From Flavobacterium daemonense (GTDB lineage Bacteria; Bacteroidota; Bacteroidia; Flavobacteriales; Flavobacteriaceae), in NCBI RefSeq assembly GCF_007341385.1, contig NZ_VJYD01000014.1, forward strand, positions 1 to 64,000: DNA of 64,000 bases, given 5' to 3'. Below are positions 9,147 to 18,454 of the stretch, piece by piece (position 1 is the stretch's first letter; every line of letters starts with the position of its first letter). The notes under the pieces were generated by a model. That model saw only the letters and a list, made by a program, of their open reading frames with translations, made no database searches and was not told the origin of the DNA. Made by a program: the position numbers and the translations under genes.

Positions 9147-9965
9147 ATGATTATCCAAAAAACTAGGGAAGAAATTGAATTAATGCGCGAAAGTGCTTTG
9201 ATCGTATCAAAAACATTAGGAATGATTGCTTCTGAAATTAAAGAAGGAGTTACTACATTATATCTTGACAAATTAGCTGAAGAATTTATCCGTGATCATG
9301 GTGCGGTTCCAAGCTTTTTAGGATTGTATGATTTTCCGAATTCGCTTTGTATGAGTCCAAATTCTCAGGTTGTTCACGGTATTCCGAATAACGTACCATT
9401 AAAAAGTGGTGATGTTATTTCTGTAGATTGTGGCGCTTTTAAAAATGGATATCACGGAGATCATGCTTACAGTTTTGAAATTGGGGAAGTTGCTCCAGAG
9501 GTTAAAAAACTTTTGCAAGTAACGAAGGAATCTCTTTATGTAGGAATCAGAGAATTTAAAGCAGGAAATCGTGTGGAAGATGTTGGAAATGCGATTCAAA
9601 AATATACTGAAGCTCACGGTTACGGAGTAGTTCGTGAATTAGTTGGACACGGAGTTGGACAAAAAATGCATGAAGAACCTGAAATGCCAAACTATGGAAA
9701 ACGCGGACGCGGAAAACTTTTTGTGGAAGGAATGGTCGTTGCAATTGAACCTATGATCAATATGGGAACACGCAATATCAAACAACACAAAGACGGCTGG
9801 ACAATTACCACTGCAGACGGAAAACCAAGTGCGCATTTTGAACATGACGTTGCTTTAATTGATGGAAAACCAGAATTATTGTCGACTTTTCAATACATCT
9901 ATAAAGCTTTAGGAATTGAAAGCAACGAAGAAGATGAATTCAGAAAAGTGCCACTTATTTTATAA
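9147..9965 (+). CDS. map: Type I methionine aminopeptidase
   Basis: A 272-residue enzyme that removes the N-terminal methionine from nascent proteins, using two metal ions. The ligand set of the pita-bread fold is visible: two aspartates in SVDCGAFKNGYHGDHAYSF, His in GHGVGQKMHEEP, Glu in VAIEPMI and Glu in HFEHDVAL. Substrate-pocket His is in HGAVPSF. The start at ATG 9147 (MIIQKTREEIELMRESA) gives the usual family N-terminus. Eight extra residues from a TTG at 9123 would lie in the promoter. The length is normal for a type Ia enzyme. Confidence 0.96.
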   Translation: MIIQKTREEIELMRESALIVSKTLGMIASEIKEGVTTLYLDKLAEEFIRDHGAVPSFLGLYDFPNSLCMSPNSQVVHGIPNNVPLKSGDVISVDCGAFKNGYHGDHAYSFEIGEVAPEVKKLLQVTKESLYVGIREFKAGNRVEDVGNAIQKYTEAHGYGVVRELVGHGVGQKMHEEPEMPNYGKRGRGKLFVEGMVVAIEPMINMGTRNIKQHKDGWTITTADGKPSAHFEHDVALIDGKPELLSTFQYIYKALGIESNEEDEFRKVPLIL

Positions 9966-10033
9966 CACTAATTTCACGAATTATCACGGATTAGTGTTGT
10001 GGTAAAAATTACACTAAAACGAAATAAAAAATA

Positions 10034-10408
10034 ATGAGTGAATTGTATTTAAGAGAAGAATCCTATAAAGTTATTGGAATTTGTATGGAAGTCCATAAAA
10101 TATTAGGAAAAGGACATAGTGAAAAGGTTTATGGCGATGCTTTAGAGTATGAATTTCAACGAAATGAGATTCCTTACAATCGAGAATTAAGATATAATAT
10201 CGCTTATAAAGAGACTATATTACCGAGTTACTATTTTGCAGATTTTGTTGTTTTCGATGAAATCATTTTAGAGCTCAAAGCAATTGCAACATTAACAACA
10301 AGTGAAATCAAGCAGACATTAAATTATTTAGCTGCCTAAAAAAATAAACTTGGTTTATTAGTCAATTTTGGAGAAGACAGCCTTAAATACAAAAGAATAA
10401 TACTTTAA
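10034..10408 (+). pseudogene. GxxExxY (PDDEXK_3-like) protein with an in-frame premature stop
   Basis: The frame from ATG 10034 encodes 101 residues with the family signature GHSEKVY (G-x-x-E-x-x-Y, residues ~27-33) and the PD-(D/E)xK-like DFVVFDEIILELKA. It stops at TAA 10337-10339 after LNYLAA. Reading on in the same frame gives KNKLGLLVNFGEDSLKYKRIIL and a natural stop at 10406-10408, which is the normal GxxExxY C-terminus. A single change (TCA to TAA would do) explains the break. The core motifs remain, so a shortened product could still be made. The function of this widespread Bacteroidota family is not known. It may equally be a sequencing error. Confidence 0.85.
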
Positions 10409-10489
10409 CCCAAATCAAAAGTTCGTGAAATTTCAGCACAATATTAATCCGTGTCAATTTGTGAAATTCGTGTTCAAATTTATTTAACT

Positions 10490-11263
10490 GTGAAAAAACT
10501 TTTTAAATTAGTACTTAATACCATTCCGCGTCCATTATTAATTCGTTTGAGTTATGTGGCACGACCAATATTAGCTTTGTCTTTAAGAGGAAGCAAATTT
10601 ACTGATCCTATTGACGGAAAAAGTTTTCGCTCTTTTCTTCCTTATGGATATGGAAAACAACGTAATAATGTGCTTTCTCCAAGTACACTTTCGTTAGAAA
10701 GACACCGTTTGCTTTGGTTGTATTTAAACGATCAGACTGATTTTTTTACGGCGCCAAAAAAGGTACTTCATTTTGCTCCAGAACAAGCTTTTTACAAACT
10801 TTTCCGCAAGCAGAAAAACCTTGATTACACGACAACCGATTTGTTTTCGCCTTTGGCAGATGTAAAAGCTGATATCTGTAATTTGCCCTTTAAAGACAAC
10901 GAATACGACGTAATTTTATGTAATCACGTTTTAGAACATATTCCAGACGACACAAAAGCAATGCAGGAATTATTCAGAGTTTTGAAACCGGGCGGAATGG
11001 CGATTTTACAAATTCCGCAGGATTTAAACCGCGATGTTACTTTTGCCGATGATTCTATTACAGATCAAAAAGAGCGTGCAAGAATATTTGGCCAATATGA
11101 TCACGTTCGAATTTACGGACGCGATTATTTCGACAAATTAAGAAGCATCGGTTTTATTGTAATTGAAGAAGACTATACTAATAAAATTGCAACAGAATTG
11201 GTTGAAAAATATTGTTTGGCAAAAGGTGAAATTATTCCCCTTTGCTTTAAGCCGCAAAATTAA
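10490..11263 (+). CDS. Class I SAM-dependent methyltransferase
   Basis: A 257-residue protein from GTG 10490 (MKKLFKLVLNTIPRP). The frame opens at GTG 10451, but those 13 codons lie within a CGTGTCAATTTGTGAAATTCGTG repeat, so the later start is preferred. The SAM-binding region reads VLHFAPEQAFYKLF, then DICNLPFKDNEYDVILCNHVLEHIPDD and LKPGGMAILQIP, matching motifs I, II and post-II of the PF08241 type. The enzyme should be cytoplasmic. The target is unknown. A basic N-terminus with HRLLWLYL is conserved in flavobacterial relatives as far as I recall. Confidence 0.82.
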   Translation: MKKLFKLVLNTIPRPLLIRLSYVARPILALSLRGSKFTDPIDGKSFRSFLPYGYGKQRNNVLSPSTLSLERHRLLWLYLNDQTDFFTAPKKVLHFAPEQAFYKLFRKQKNLDYTTTDLFSPLADVKADICNLPFKDNEYDVILCNHVLEHIPDDTKAMQELFRVLKPGGMAILQIPQDLNRDVTFADDSITDQKERARIFGQYDHVRIYGRDYFDKLRSIGFIVIEEDYTNKIATELVEKYCLAKGEIIPLCFKPQN

Positions 11264-11379
11264 TTTTTCTATCATATAAGTAATATAAGTTCATTTAAAA
11301 AGTTTTCAGAATAGCCCAATTTTGAAGACTTTTTAATTTTATAAGCCTAACCAAAATCATACAAACCAAACCTCAAATC

Positions 11380-14280
11380 TTGGAACCTACAAAACCATTT
11401 CAATTTTGTTTTGACATTAGTTTTGACAAAAATCTAAATACTTTTATTCCAACTGCTTATATTGTTGAGAATACTCCCGAAATCAAATATTTAGACAAAA
11501 AAGCAACGACCGGCGTACTGGAAAGTTTCGGTCTTGTTTTTGAAAATTTAGATTCGAACGATAAAAGAATTCTGACAGCTTGCGAATCTTTGAAACCTGA
11601 ATTTATCTTTAAAAAGTTCAGTGCCAAAATCAAATCGGCAAAAACGATTATGGATCTGCAAAAAGATTCTAAGATTGAGTTTGCCATTCGTCAGCATTTA
11701 AAATTTCATTTGAGTTCTTTTTACAGCCTGATTGTACAAGAACAATTTCCGCTTTCAATTAACATTGGACCAGAAAAAGATTTTTATCGTTCGAGAGTTG
11801 ATGTTAGTCCGCTTGACTTTGAACCTCAAATTCAGTTTGACAAACATGCTGAAGGAATCACTTATACCCTTTCATTAAAAGAAAACGAAACTACATTTTC
11901 GCCAATGAACAATAAGGTTGATATTCTTTTAGATGAACCAGGCTGGCTGATTATCGATAAAAAATTAGGCCAGCTAACAGCGCTCAATGCTAAAAAACTG
12001 ATGCCTTTTTTAAAGAAAAAATCAATTGAAATCCCGTCAAAATTAGTTGATGATTATTTCAAAAGTTTTATTCCTGAAATTGCAAAGAAAATCGATATTG
12101 AAGCAAATGGTTTTGAAATCGAACTTCGTGATAAAATCATTTCGTGTACGATTCAACCTGTTCATGACTTTTTCAAAAACTGTTATTATCTCAATCTTTA
12201 TTTTGATTATGACGGATATTCGTTTGATGCTTCTAAAACAAAAAAAACACATTCTTTTGTAGATTTTAGCGTAGCCAATGAGCCTAAAATAATTCAATTT
12301 AAGCGAAATGCGGACGAAAATTTATATGTAGATAAATTAAAGGAAATTGGTTTAACAAAAATCAAAAATGAATTATTTGGATTACATTCTGATGCAGAAA
12401 CTATTGATCCATACATCAACATTCAATTGATTATTGACAATAAAGAAAAACTGCAAAATCTGGGTTTTGATATTCAAAATTTAAAACTCGAAAGCAAAGA
12501 AATCATTACAGAAAACCATATTGTTTCAGCATCAAAAGACACAAGTGGAGATTGGTTTGATATTAAAATCATTATTACAATTGGCAATTATAAAATCAAT
12601 TTCAGCGAAATAATTCCGAATATAAAAAGTAAAGAAAGGCTCTTTCCATTACCTGACGGAAACTACTTTCTAATTCCTTTGGAATGGTTCAGCAAATATG
12701 GATCATTGGCAAAATTAACCAAAACAGAAAATGGGAATATGCTTTTGAGAAAAAGCAATTTTACCGCTCTCGATGCCATTCCAGAAATCAAAGACGATGT
12801 AACTTATAAAGCCGAATATATTGCTTCTGACTTACTGAAAGCGACTCTAAGACCGTATCAAATTGATGGCGTAAAATGGCTTTTAGGACATTTCAATTCC
12901 AACTTAGGAGCTTGTCTTGCTGACGATATGGGACTTGGAAAAACCTTGCAAACTTTAGCTGTTCTAGTTGCCGTTCAGGAACAATTGGGATTTACGACCA
13001 AAACCACCAATTTTGATTTGTTTGCCAATGAAACCACTATAGAACGAGAACCATTAAAAGCGTTGATAGTTTTGCCTTCTTCATTGGTTTTTAACTGGTT
13101 TAATGAATCTGGGGAATTCACGCCACACTTTTCAAAAATGCAATATGTGGGCAATGACAGAAAACAATTGGCGAGCAGATTAGCAACAACTGATTTGATT
13201 TTTACAAGTTACAGCATCGTTCATCGTGATATTTCAATTTTAGAAAAATATGATTTCCGTTATTTGATTTTGGACGAAAGCCAATACATCAAAAACAAAA
13301 ATTCAAAGATTTTTAAAGCCATTAATAAAATTAGTACCGGTCATAAAATTGCCCTGAGCGGAACGCCAATCGAAAATTCACTTGACGATTTATGGTCGCA
13401 AATGCAATTTATTAATCCGGATATTTTAGGAACTTATAATTTTTTCGCAGAAAATTTTAAAATCCCGATTGAGAAAAAACAGAATGAAGAAGTTTTATCT
13501 GAATTAAAAAATCTGGTTCAGCCTTATATTTTGAGACGAACAAAAGAACAGGTTTTAAAAGATTTGCCAGAATTGACAGAACAGATCTACTATTGCGATA
13601 TGGATCCTGAACAGGAAAAATTATACGAAAAAGAGAAATCGAAAGCGCGCAACTTTTTATTAAAAACAGACGGTTCTAGTCCAGAAAAAATCAATATTAT
13701 CAATACTTTGATGAAATTGAGACAATTGAGCAATCACCCGAAAATGGTTGATGAGGAATCTGAAATTGATTCGGGAAAATATATTGCTGTCACCAATTAT
13801 CTGGAAAATTTAGTCAAAGCGAAGCAAAAAGTGATTGTTTTCAGTTCATTCGTTACCAACTTGAATTTCTACACCGATTGGTGCAAAGAAAACAAAATAC
13901 AATACTGCGAAATTACAGGCGAAACGCCTGCCAGCAAGAGAGAACAACAAGTAAAAGTATTTCAGGAAAAAGAAGAACCTTTGTTGTTTTTCATTTCACT
14001 TAAAGCGGGAGGTGTTGGACTGAATATCACAAAAGCTTCTTATGTTTTGTTCTTAGATCCGTGGTGGAATCCTTTTGCGGAAAAGCAAGGAGTTGGACGA
14101 GCGCATCGAATTGGACAATTGAACAAAGTAAACGTTATCCGATTTATTTCAAAAAATACGGTAGAAGAAAAAATCATAAAACTACAGGAAAATAAAAAAC
14201 TATTATCTGATTCTCTTTTGGAAGAAAGTTTTATTAATGACGAAATAGAAACCAATTTGGAATACATTTTAGGTTCATAA
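11380..14280 (+). CDS. SNF2-family DEAD/DEAH-box ATP-dependent helicase
   Basis: A 966-residue Swi2/Snf2-type DNA translocase. The C-terminal half has the two RecA-like lobes: motif I in ADDMGLGKTLQTLA (~residue 516), motif II in ILDESQYIKN (DESQ, ~631), motif III in LSGTPIENSLDDLW (~660), motif V in LKAGGVGLNIT and motif VI in GRAHRIGQ. The N-terminal ~480 residues form a family-specific region of unknown role. It starts at TTG 11380; the next in-frame Met is about 90 residues later, inside conserved sequence. Bacterial SNF2 proteins act on DNA-bound or RNA-polymerase complexes, but the target here cannot be told. Confidence 0.9.
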   Translation: MEPTKPFQFCFDISFDKNLNTFIPTAYIVENTPEIKYLDKKATTGVLESFGLVFENLDSNDKRILTACESLKPEFIFKKFSAKIKSAKTIMDLQKDSKIEFAIRQHLKFHLSSFYSLIVQEQFPLSINIGPEKDFYRSRVDVSPLDFEPQIQFDKHAEGITYTLSLKENETTFSPMNNKVDILLDEPGWLIIDKKLGQLTALNAKKLMPFLKKKSIEIPSKLVDDYFKSFIPEIAKKIDIEANGFEIELRDKIISCTIQPVHDFFKNCYYLNLYFDYDGYSFDASKTKKTHSFVDFSVANEPKIIQFKRNADENLYVDKLKEIGLTKIKNELFGLHSDAETIDPYINIQLIIDNKEKLQNLGFDIQNLKLESKEIITENHIVSASKDTSGDWFDIKIIITIGNYKINFSEIIPNIKSKERLFPLPDGNYFLIPLEWFSKYGSLAKLTKTENGNMLLRKSNFTALDAIPEIKDDVTYKAEYIASDLLKATLRPYQIDGVKWLLGHFNSNLGACLADDMGLGKTLQTLAVLVAVQEQLGFTTKTTNFDLFANETTIEREPLKALIVLPSSLVFNWFNESGEFTPHFSKMQYVGNDRKQLASRLATTDLIFTSYSIVHRDISILEKYDFRYLILDESQYIKNKNSKIFKAINKISTGHKIALSGTPIENSLDDLWSQMQFINPDILGTYNFFAENFKIPIEKKQNEEVLSELKNLVQPYILRRTKEQVLKDLPELTEQIYYCDMDPEQEKLYEKEKSKARNFLLKTDGSSPEKINIINTLMKLRQLSNHPKMVDEESEIDSGKYIAVTNYLENLVKAKQKVIVFSSFVTNLNFYTDWCKENKIQYCEITGETPASKREQQVKVFQEKEEPLLFFISLKAGGVGLNITKASYVLFLDPWWNPFAEKQGVGRAHRIGQLNKVNVIRFISKNTVEEKIIKLQENKKLLSDSLLEESFINDEIETNLEYILGS

Positions 14281-14292
14281 TAAATTATGATT

Positions 14293-14407
14293 GTCCGCTA
14301 AGCGGACTACTAAAAAAAGCACACAGATAACACGGATTAAACGGATTTTCATTGATTTAATTTAAAAATCCGTTTTTATCGGTTTAAATCTGTGTCATCT
14401 GCGTGCT
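14293..14407. repeat. Small hairpin plus CACAGAT-word palindromic repeat
   Basis: GTCCGCTAAGCGGAC (14293-14307) forms a 6-bp hairpin soon after the helicase stop. It is followed by an inverted repeat, AGCACACAGATAACACGGAT (from 14318) against ATCTGTGTCATCTGCGTGCT (to 14407). No gene lies in this 243-base gap. Confidence 0.65.
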
Positions 14408-14523
14408 ATTTTCAAAATTATTACAAGTAACAGATCGTCATATACTAAATTATTTTAATCCAATAAAACAGTGTATTTTTCGTTGTATAAAATTGTTATA
14501 TTTACAATCTTACAAAGTATCAA

Positions 14524-15783
14524 ATGCCGAAATTTTTATATCTAAGCTTTATTTTTCTTTTTGTTTTCACTTCGGCGAAAGCCCAAGAAGTTCAAACCGA
14601 AATTGCTCCTCCATACAATATCAAAACAGTTTCATTTGTTCAAAATGACAACAATGTGGTTCCGATATTTGAATTAGGATCTGTATTTTCATTTCAATTT
14701 GATGATTTGTTTGGCAATGAAGCCAATTATTATTTTGAAATTGTTCATTGTGACTACAATTGGGTTGCGACCGATATTCCTAAAACAGAATACCTTCGTG
14801 GTTTTGACAATCAAAGAATTACAGATTATACCAATTCCTTTAATACACTTCAAGGTTACTCACATTACAAACTTACTTTTCCAAATCAATTTACCACGCA
14901 ACTCCGAATTTCAGGAAATTACATGCTGAAAATCCTGAATGAAGATAAAGAGGTTATTTTTTCTCGAAAATTTGTTCTTTATGAAAACCATTCGACTGTT
15001 GCTTGTTTAGTAAAACGAAGCAGAAACCTCAGCAATATTGATTTTAAACAGAATCTGGAATTCACAGTACTCTCAAACGACATTGTTTTTCAGACACCGC
15101 TGCAAAACGTAAAAGTCCTATTGATGCAAAACGGCGACTTTAATACGTGCATCAAAAATGTTCCTCCGCAATATACTATTGGAAACCAAATGGTTTACAA
15201 ATATGATAAAGAAACACAATTTTGGGGCGGCAACGAATTTTTGTATTTTGAAAACAAAGACATTCGGGCAGCCAGCAATAATGTTGCAAGAATTGGCAAT
15301 AATAATGATGTTTACAGCTCTTATTTATATACCAATCATGCGAGAGCCAATCAAATTTATACTTTGTATGAAGATGTGAATGGTAATTTTGTAGTTAAAA
15401 ACATCAATGGCTCCAACCAAGATATTGAGGCCGATTATGCTTGGGTTTATTTTAGTCTTTCGGCACCTGCTTTTCAGTTGAATAAAGATATTTATGTTGT
15501 TGGAATGTTTAATAATTATAGTCTTACACCAGAATATAAATTGGATTATAATGCCGAAAAAGGTTTGTTTGAAAAAGCCATCATGATCAAGCAAGGCTTT
15601 ACTAATTATCAGTACCGAGTTGCTGATAAAAAAGGTGTAATTGATTATGAAAATACAGTGGATGGAAATTTCTATCAAACTGAAAATGAATATACCATCT
15701 TGGTTTATTATAAAGAAAGTTCTGACCGTTACACAAGAGTCATTGGAAAAGGAAACGGAAACTCAATAAACATCGTGAATTAA
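14524..15783 (+). CDS. Type IX secretion system plug protein (DUF5103)
   Basis: A 419-residue secreted protein with signal peptide MPKFLYLSFIFLFVFTSAKA. The N-terminal ~125 mature residues include FQFDDLFGNEANYYFEIVHCDYNW and YSHYKLTFPN, characteristic of the DUF5103 family now described as the T9SS plug first domain (PF17116). The rest is beta-rich. Family knowledge: the plug protein closes the SprA translocon pore of the type IX secretion system in the outer membrane when it is not engaged by PorV. It fits with the two T9SS cargo proteins at 49.6-54 kb. It is transcribed alone. Confidence 0.87.
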   Translation: MPKFLYLSFIFLFVFTSAKAQEVQTEIAPPYNIKTVSFVQNDNNVVPIFELGSVFSFQFDDLFGNEANYYFEIVHCDYNWVATDIPKTEYLRGFDNQRITDYTNSFNTLQGYSHYKLTFPNQFTTQLRISGNYMLKILNEDKEVIFSRKFVLYENHSTVACLVKRSRNLSNIDFKQNLEFTVLSNDIVFQTPLQNVKVLLMQNGDFNTCIKNVPPQYTIGNQMVYKYDKETQFWGGNEFLYFENKDIRAASNNVARIGNNNDVYSSYLYTNHARANQIYTLYEDVNGNFVVKNINGSNQDIEADYAWVYFSLSAPAFQLNKDIYVVGMFNNYSLTPEYKLDYNAEKGLFEKAIMIKQGFTNYQYRVADKKGVIDYENTVDGNFYQTENEYTILVYYKESSDRYTRVIGKGNGNSINIVN

Positions 15784-15821
15784 AACAATGTTAACGTTTT
15801 CACTTCAATCATTTTTTTTCG

Positions 15822-15829
15822 TAGATTTG
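15822..15829 (+). promoter_or_regulatory. -7 promoter box of apaG
   Basis: TAGATTTG matches TAnnTTTG, 33 bases before the ATG at 15863. No clear TTG lies at the -33 distance. Confidence 0.5.
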
Positions 15830-15862
15830 CAACTATAACGCACACGTATATACTACTTTAGT

Positions 15863-16249
15863 ATGGTTTCTCAGATTACACGAGGCATAAAAATATCGGT
15901 TTTAACTAGTTTTGAAGGTACCTACTTCAAGAACTACAAGATCCATTTTGCTTTTAGTTACGTAGTTACGATTGAAAACCACAGTAAAGATTCGGTTCAG
16001 TTAACTTCTCGCCACTGGGAAATTTTCGATTCGCTTAACGATTTAGATATTGTTGACGGCGAAGGTGTAATTGGTAAAAAACCAGTTTTAAAACCAGGCG
16101 AAAACCACACTTACAGCTCTGGCTGTTTATTATCATCTCCATATGGCGCTATGAAAGGTCATTTCAATATGATCAATTTTACTACAACAAAAACATTCAA
16201 AGTAATTGTTCCTACTTTTAGAATGTGCGCTCCTTTTGCTTTAAATTAA
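15863..16249 (+). CDS. apaG: ApaG-domain protein
   Basis: A 128-residue protein of the ApaG family (immunoglobulin-like beta sandwich). The family core reads FAFSYVVTIENHSKDSVQL, SRHWEIFD, VDGEGVIGKKPVLKPGENHTYSSG and PYGAMKGHF, all intact and of normal length. It is cytoplasmic. ApaG was linked to Co/Mg resistance in Salmonella, and its fold is shared with Polymerase delta-interacting protein 2; the biochemical role is unsettled. It is not beside ksgA/apaH here, unlike in enterobacteria. Confidence 0.93.
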   Translation: MVSQITRGIKISVLTSFEGTYFKNYKIHFAFSYVVTIENHSKDSVQLTSRHWEIFDSLNDLDIVDGEGVIGKKPVLKPGENHTYSSGCLLSSPYGAMKGHFNMINFTTTKTFKVIVPTFRMCAPFALN

Positions 16250-16295
16250 GACATCTTTTAGAGTAGTCTTTTTTATAGTTATCTAAATCATAAAA

Positions 16296-16329
16296 TTGTC
16301 AATTTTTTAATTTATCCTTTGTACTTTTG
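16296..16329 (+). promoter_or_regulatory. Promoter of pruA
   Basis: TTG at 16296-16298 and TACTTTTG at 16322-16329 are separated by 23 bases. The 73-base leader to ATG 16403 is built of TTAGATTATT/AATAATCTAA-like words that can pair. Confidence 0.55.
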
Positions 16330-16402
16330 TGCCACGTTAGATTATTCGTAACAAAACAAATTATCTAACTTTAAATTATCTAATAATCTAATTTTAAATA
16401 AC

Positions 16403-18028
16403 ATGCTTAAAGGATTCTTTCATGTACCAAAAGCGGTAAACGAGCCTGTAAAAAGCTACGCACCAAACTCACCAGAAAAAGCAGCTGTTCAAGCAGCTTA
16501 CACTACAATGTGGAATGCTCAAATTGACGTTCCTTTATATATTGGAAGTGAAGAAATCAGAACAGAAAACACAAGAAACATTACAGCTCCACATGACCAC
16601 AAACACGTTGTTGGAAAATATCATTTAGCTGAAAAACAACATATTGAAAAAGCAATTGCCAATGCACTTGAAGCAAGAAAAGCATGGGCAAACATGGCAT
16701 GGGAACAGCGTGCTGCTATTTTCTTAAAAGCTGCCGAACTTATTGCTGGACCATACAGAGCGCGCATCAACGCAGCTACAATGATTGGTCAATCTAAAAA
16801 TATTCACCAAGCAGAAATCGATTCTTCTTGCGAATTAATCGACTTTTTACGTTACAATGTTGAGTTTATGACTCAAATCTACAACGATCAGCCAAAATCA
16901 GATTCTTCTGTTTGGAACCGTGTAGAATACAGACCGCTTGAAGGTTTTGTTTACGCTATTACTCCATTCAACTTTACTGCAATCGCTGCAAACCTTCCTG
17001 CAAGTGCTGCAATGATGGGTAACGTTGTGGTTTGGAAACCAAGTGACAGCCAAGTATTTTCTGCAAAAATTATCATTGATGTTTTCAAAGAAGCTGGAGT
17101 TCCAGACGGCGTTATCAACGTAGTTTTTGGAGATGCTTTAATGATTACAGATACAGTTTTAGCAAGCAGAGATTTTGCTGGAATTCACTTTACAGGTTCA
17201 ACTCATGTATTTAAAGATATCTGGGCTAAAATTGGTGCAAACATTCACAATTACAAAACATACCCAAGAATCGTTGGTGAAACAGGTGGTAAAGATTTTA
17301 TCATTGCTCATCCAAGTGCTAATGTAAAACAAGTTACTACAGGAATCACACGTGGAGCATTTGAATTCCAAGGACAAAAATGTTCTGCAGCATCAAGAGC
17401 TTATATCCCTCAAAGTTTATGGCCAGCTGTAAAAGAACAATTAATTGCTGATGTAAAATCGATGAAAATGGGCTCTCCAGAAGATTTTGGAAACTTTATT
17501 ACAGCAGTAATCCACGAAGGTTCTTTTGACAAATTAGCTAGTTATATCGACCAAGCTAAAAAAGATGCTGATGCTGAAATCATCGTTGGAGGGAACTACG
17601 ATAAATCGGTTGGATATTTTATTGAGCCAACGGTTATTGTAACTACGAATCCAAAATACACTACAATGGAAACTGAGTTATTTGGACCAGTTATTACAAT
17701 TTACGTTTACGAAGATGCGAAATGGGAAGAAACTTTAGAATTAGTTGATACTACTTCTGAATACGCTTTGACTGGAGCAGTTTTCAGCCAAGATCGTTAT
17801 GCTATCGAAGTAGCTACAACTAAATTGCAAAATGCTGCTGGTAACTTCTACATCAATGACAAACCAACTGGAGCAGTTGTTGGAATGCAACCTTTTGGTG
17901 GAGCAAGAGCTTCTGGAACTAACGATAAAGCAGGTTCTGCATTGAACTTATTGCGTTGGGCTTCTCCAAGAACTATCAAAGAAACTTTTGTAACTCCAGA
18001 AGATTACAGATATCCTTTCTTAGGTTAA
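16403..18028 (+). CDS. pruA: L-glutamate gamma-semialdehyde dehydrogenase (P5C dehydrogenase)
   Basis: A 541-residue aldehyde dehydrogenase of the group closest to mitochondrial ALDH4A1. It oxidises glutamate semialdehyde to glutamate with NAD, the second step of proline breakdown. The catalytic pair is present: Glu293 in VGETGGKDF and Cys327 in FQGQKCSAASR. The N-terminus (KAVNEPVKSYAPNSPEK) and C-terminal QPFGGARASGTNDKAG are typical. There is no proline dehydrogenase (putA/PRODH) in this window, so the pathway partner is elsewhere. The gene is single, with its own promoter and terminator. Confidence 0.96.
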   Translation: MLKGFFHVPKAVNEPVKSYAPNSPEKAAVQAAYTTMWNAQIDVPLYIGSEEIRTENTRNITAPHDHKHVVGKYHLAEKQHIEKAIANALEARKAWANMAWEQRAAIFLKAAELIAGPYRARINAATMIGQSKNIHQAEIDSSCELIDFLRYNVEFMTQIYNDQPKSDSSVWNRVEYRPLEGFVYAITPFNFTAIAANLPASAAMMGNVVVWKPSDSQVFSAKIIIDVFKEAGVPDGVINVVFGDALMITDTVLASRDFAGIHFTGSTHVFKDIWAKIGANIHNYKTYPRIVGETGGKDFIIAHPSANVKQVTTGITRGAFEFQGQKCSAASRAYIPQSLWPAVKEQLIADVKSMKMGSPEDFGNFITAVIHEGSFDKLASYIDQAKKDADAEIIVGGNYDKSVGYFIEPTVIVTTNPKYTTMETELFGPVITIYVYEDAKWEETLELVDTTSEYALTGAVFSQDRYAIEVATTKLQNAAGNFYINDKPTGAVVGMQPFGGARASGTNDKAGSALNLLRWASPRTIKETFVTPEDYRYPFLG

Positions 18029-18075
18029 TTTTTAGTTTCAAATTTCAGGTTTCAAGTTTGGAATCTGTCCATATA

Positions 18076-18117
18076 AAAAAGCCGAATCTTTATTGAAGAT
18101 TCGGCTTTTGTTTTTTG
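18076..18117 (+). terminator. Terminator after pruA
   Basis: AAAAAGCCGAATCTT pairs with AAGATTCGGCTTTT around loop TATTG, followed by GTTTTTTG. It is flanked by A and T runs and so may work in both directions. Confidence 0.88.
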
Positions 18118-18131
18118 ATTTTTTCTCCGAT

Positions 18132-18347
18132 TTACAGAAAAATTACTTCTCCAGAATGCAAATCATAATAAACACCAATTATTTTAATTTCACCTTTATC
18201 TGCCATTTCTTTCAAAATTGAGCTTTTGGCTTTAATGTTTTCAATAGTTAACAGTACATTATTACAAACAATACAATCTAAAAACATTTGTAATACTTTT
18301 CCTTCAATACTGTTTTTCAATAAGATAGACAAACAGAAAGCCTTATT
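18132..18347 (-). pseudogene. C-terminal remnant of a beta-carbonic anhydrase
   Basis: The minus-strand frame ends with NNVLLTIENIKAKS, ILKEMADKGEIKIIGVYYDL and HSGEVIFL, closely resembling the C-terminal helix and strand of bacterial beta-carbonic anhydrases. The frame begins right after a TAA at 18348-18350. No zinc-ligand region (CxDSR, HxxC) is found in any frame of the ~110 bases upstream. The longest initiation option is a TTG at 18332. It is therefore read as the leftover 3' end of a deleted gene. A small functional protein is possible but unlikely. Confidence 0.7.
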
Positions 18348-18454
18348 TTATCATTTTTAAAACTTATTTCAGCAATGCAATAGGAGGCATCAATATATTT
18401 TTGCCCTGTAGTAAACATCACTGAAAAGAAATTTAAAAAACATAAAAAAAGAGT

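Noticed and set aside
10451..10489. GTG-initiated extension of the methyltransferase
   Set aside because: These codons translate a CGTGTCAATTTGTG repeat; the GTG at 10490 starts a normal N-terminus.
14403..14648. 81-codon plus frame starting before the T9SS plug gene
   Set aside because: It overlaps the signal peptide of the plug protein in another frame and begins in repeat sequence.
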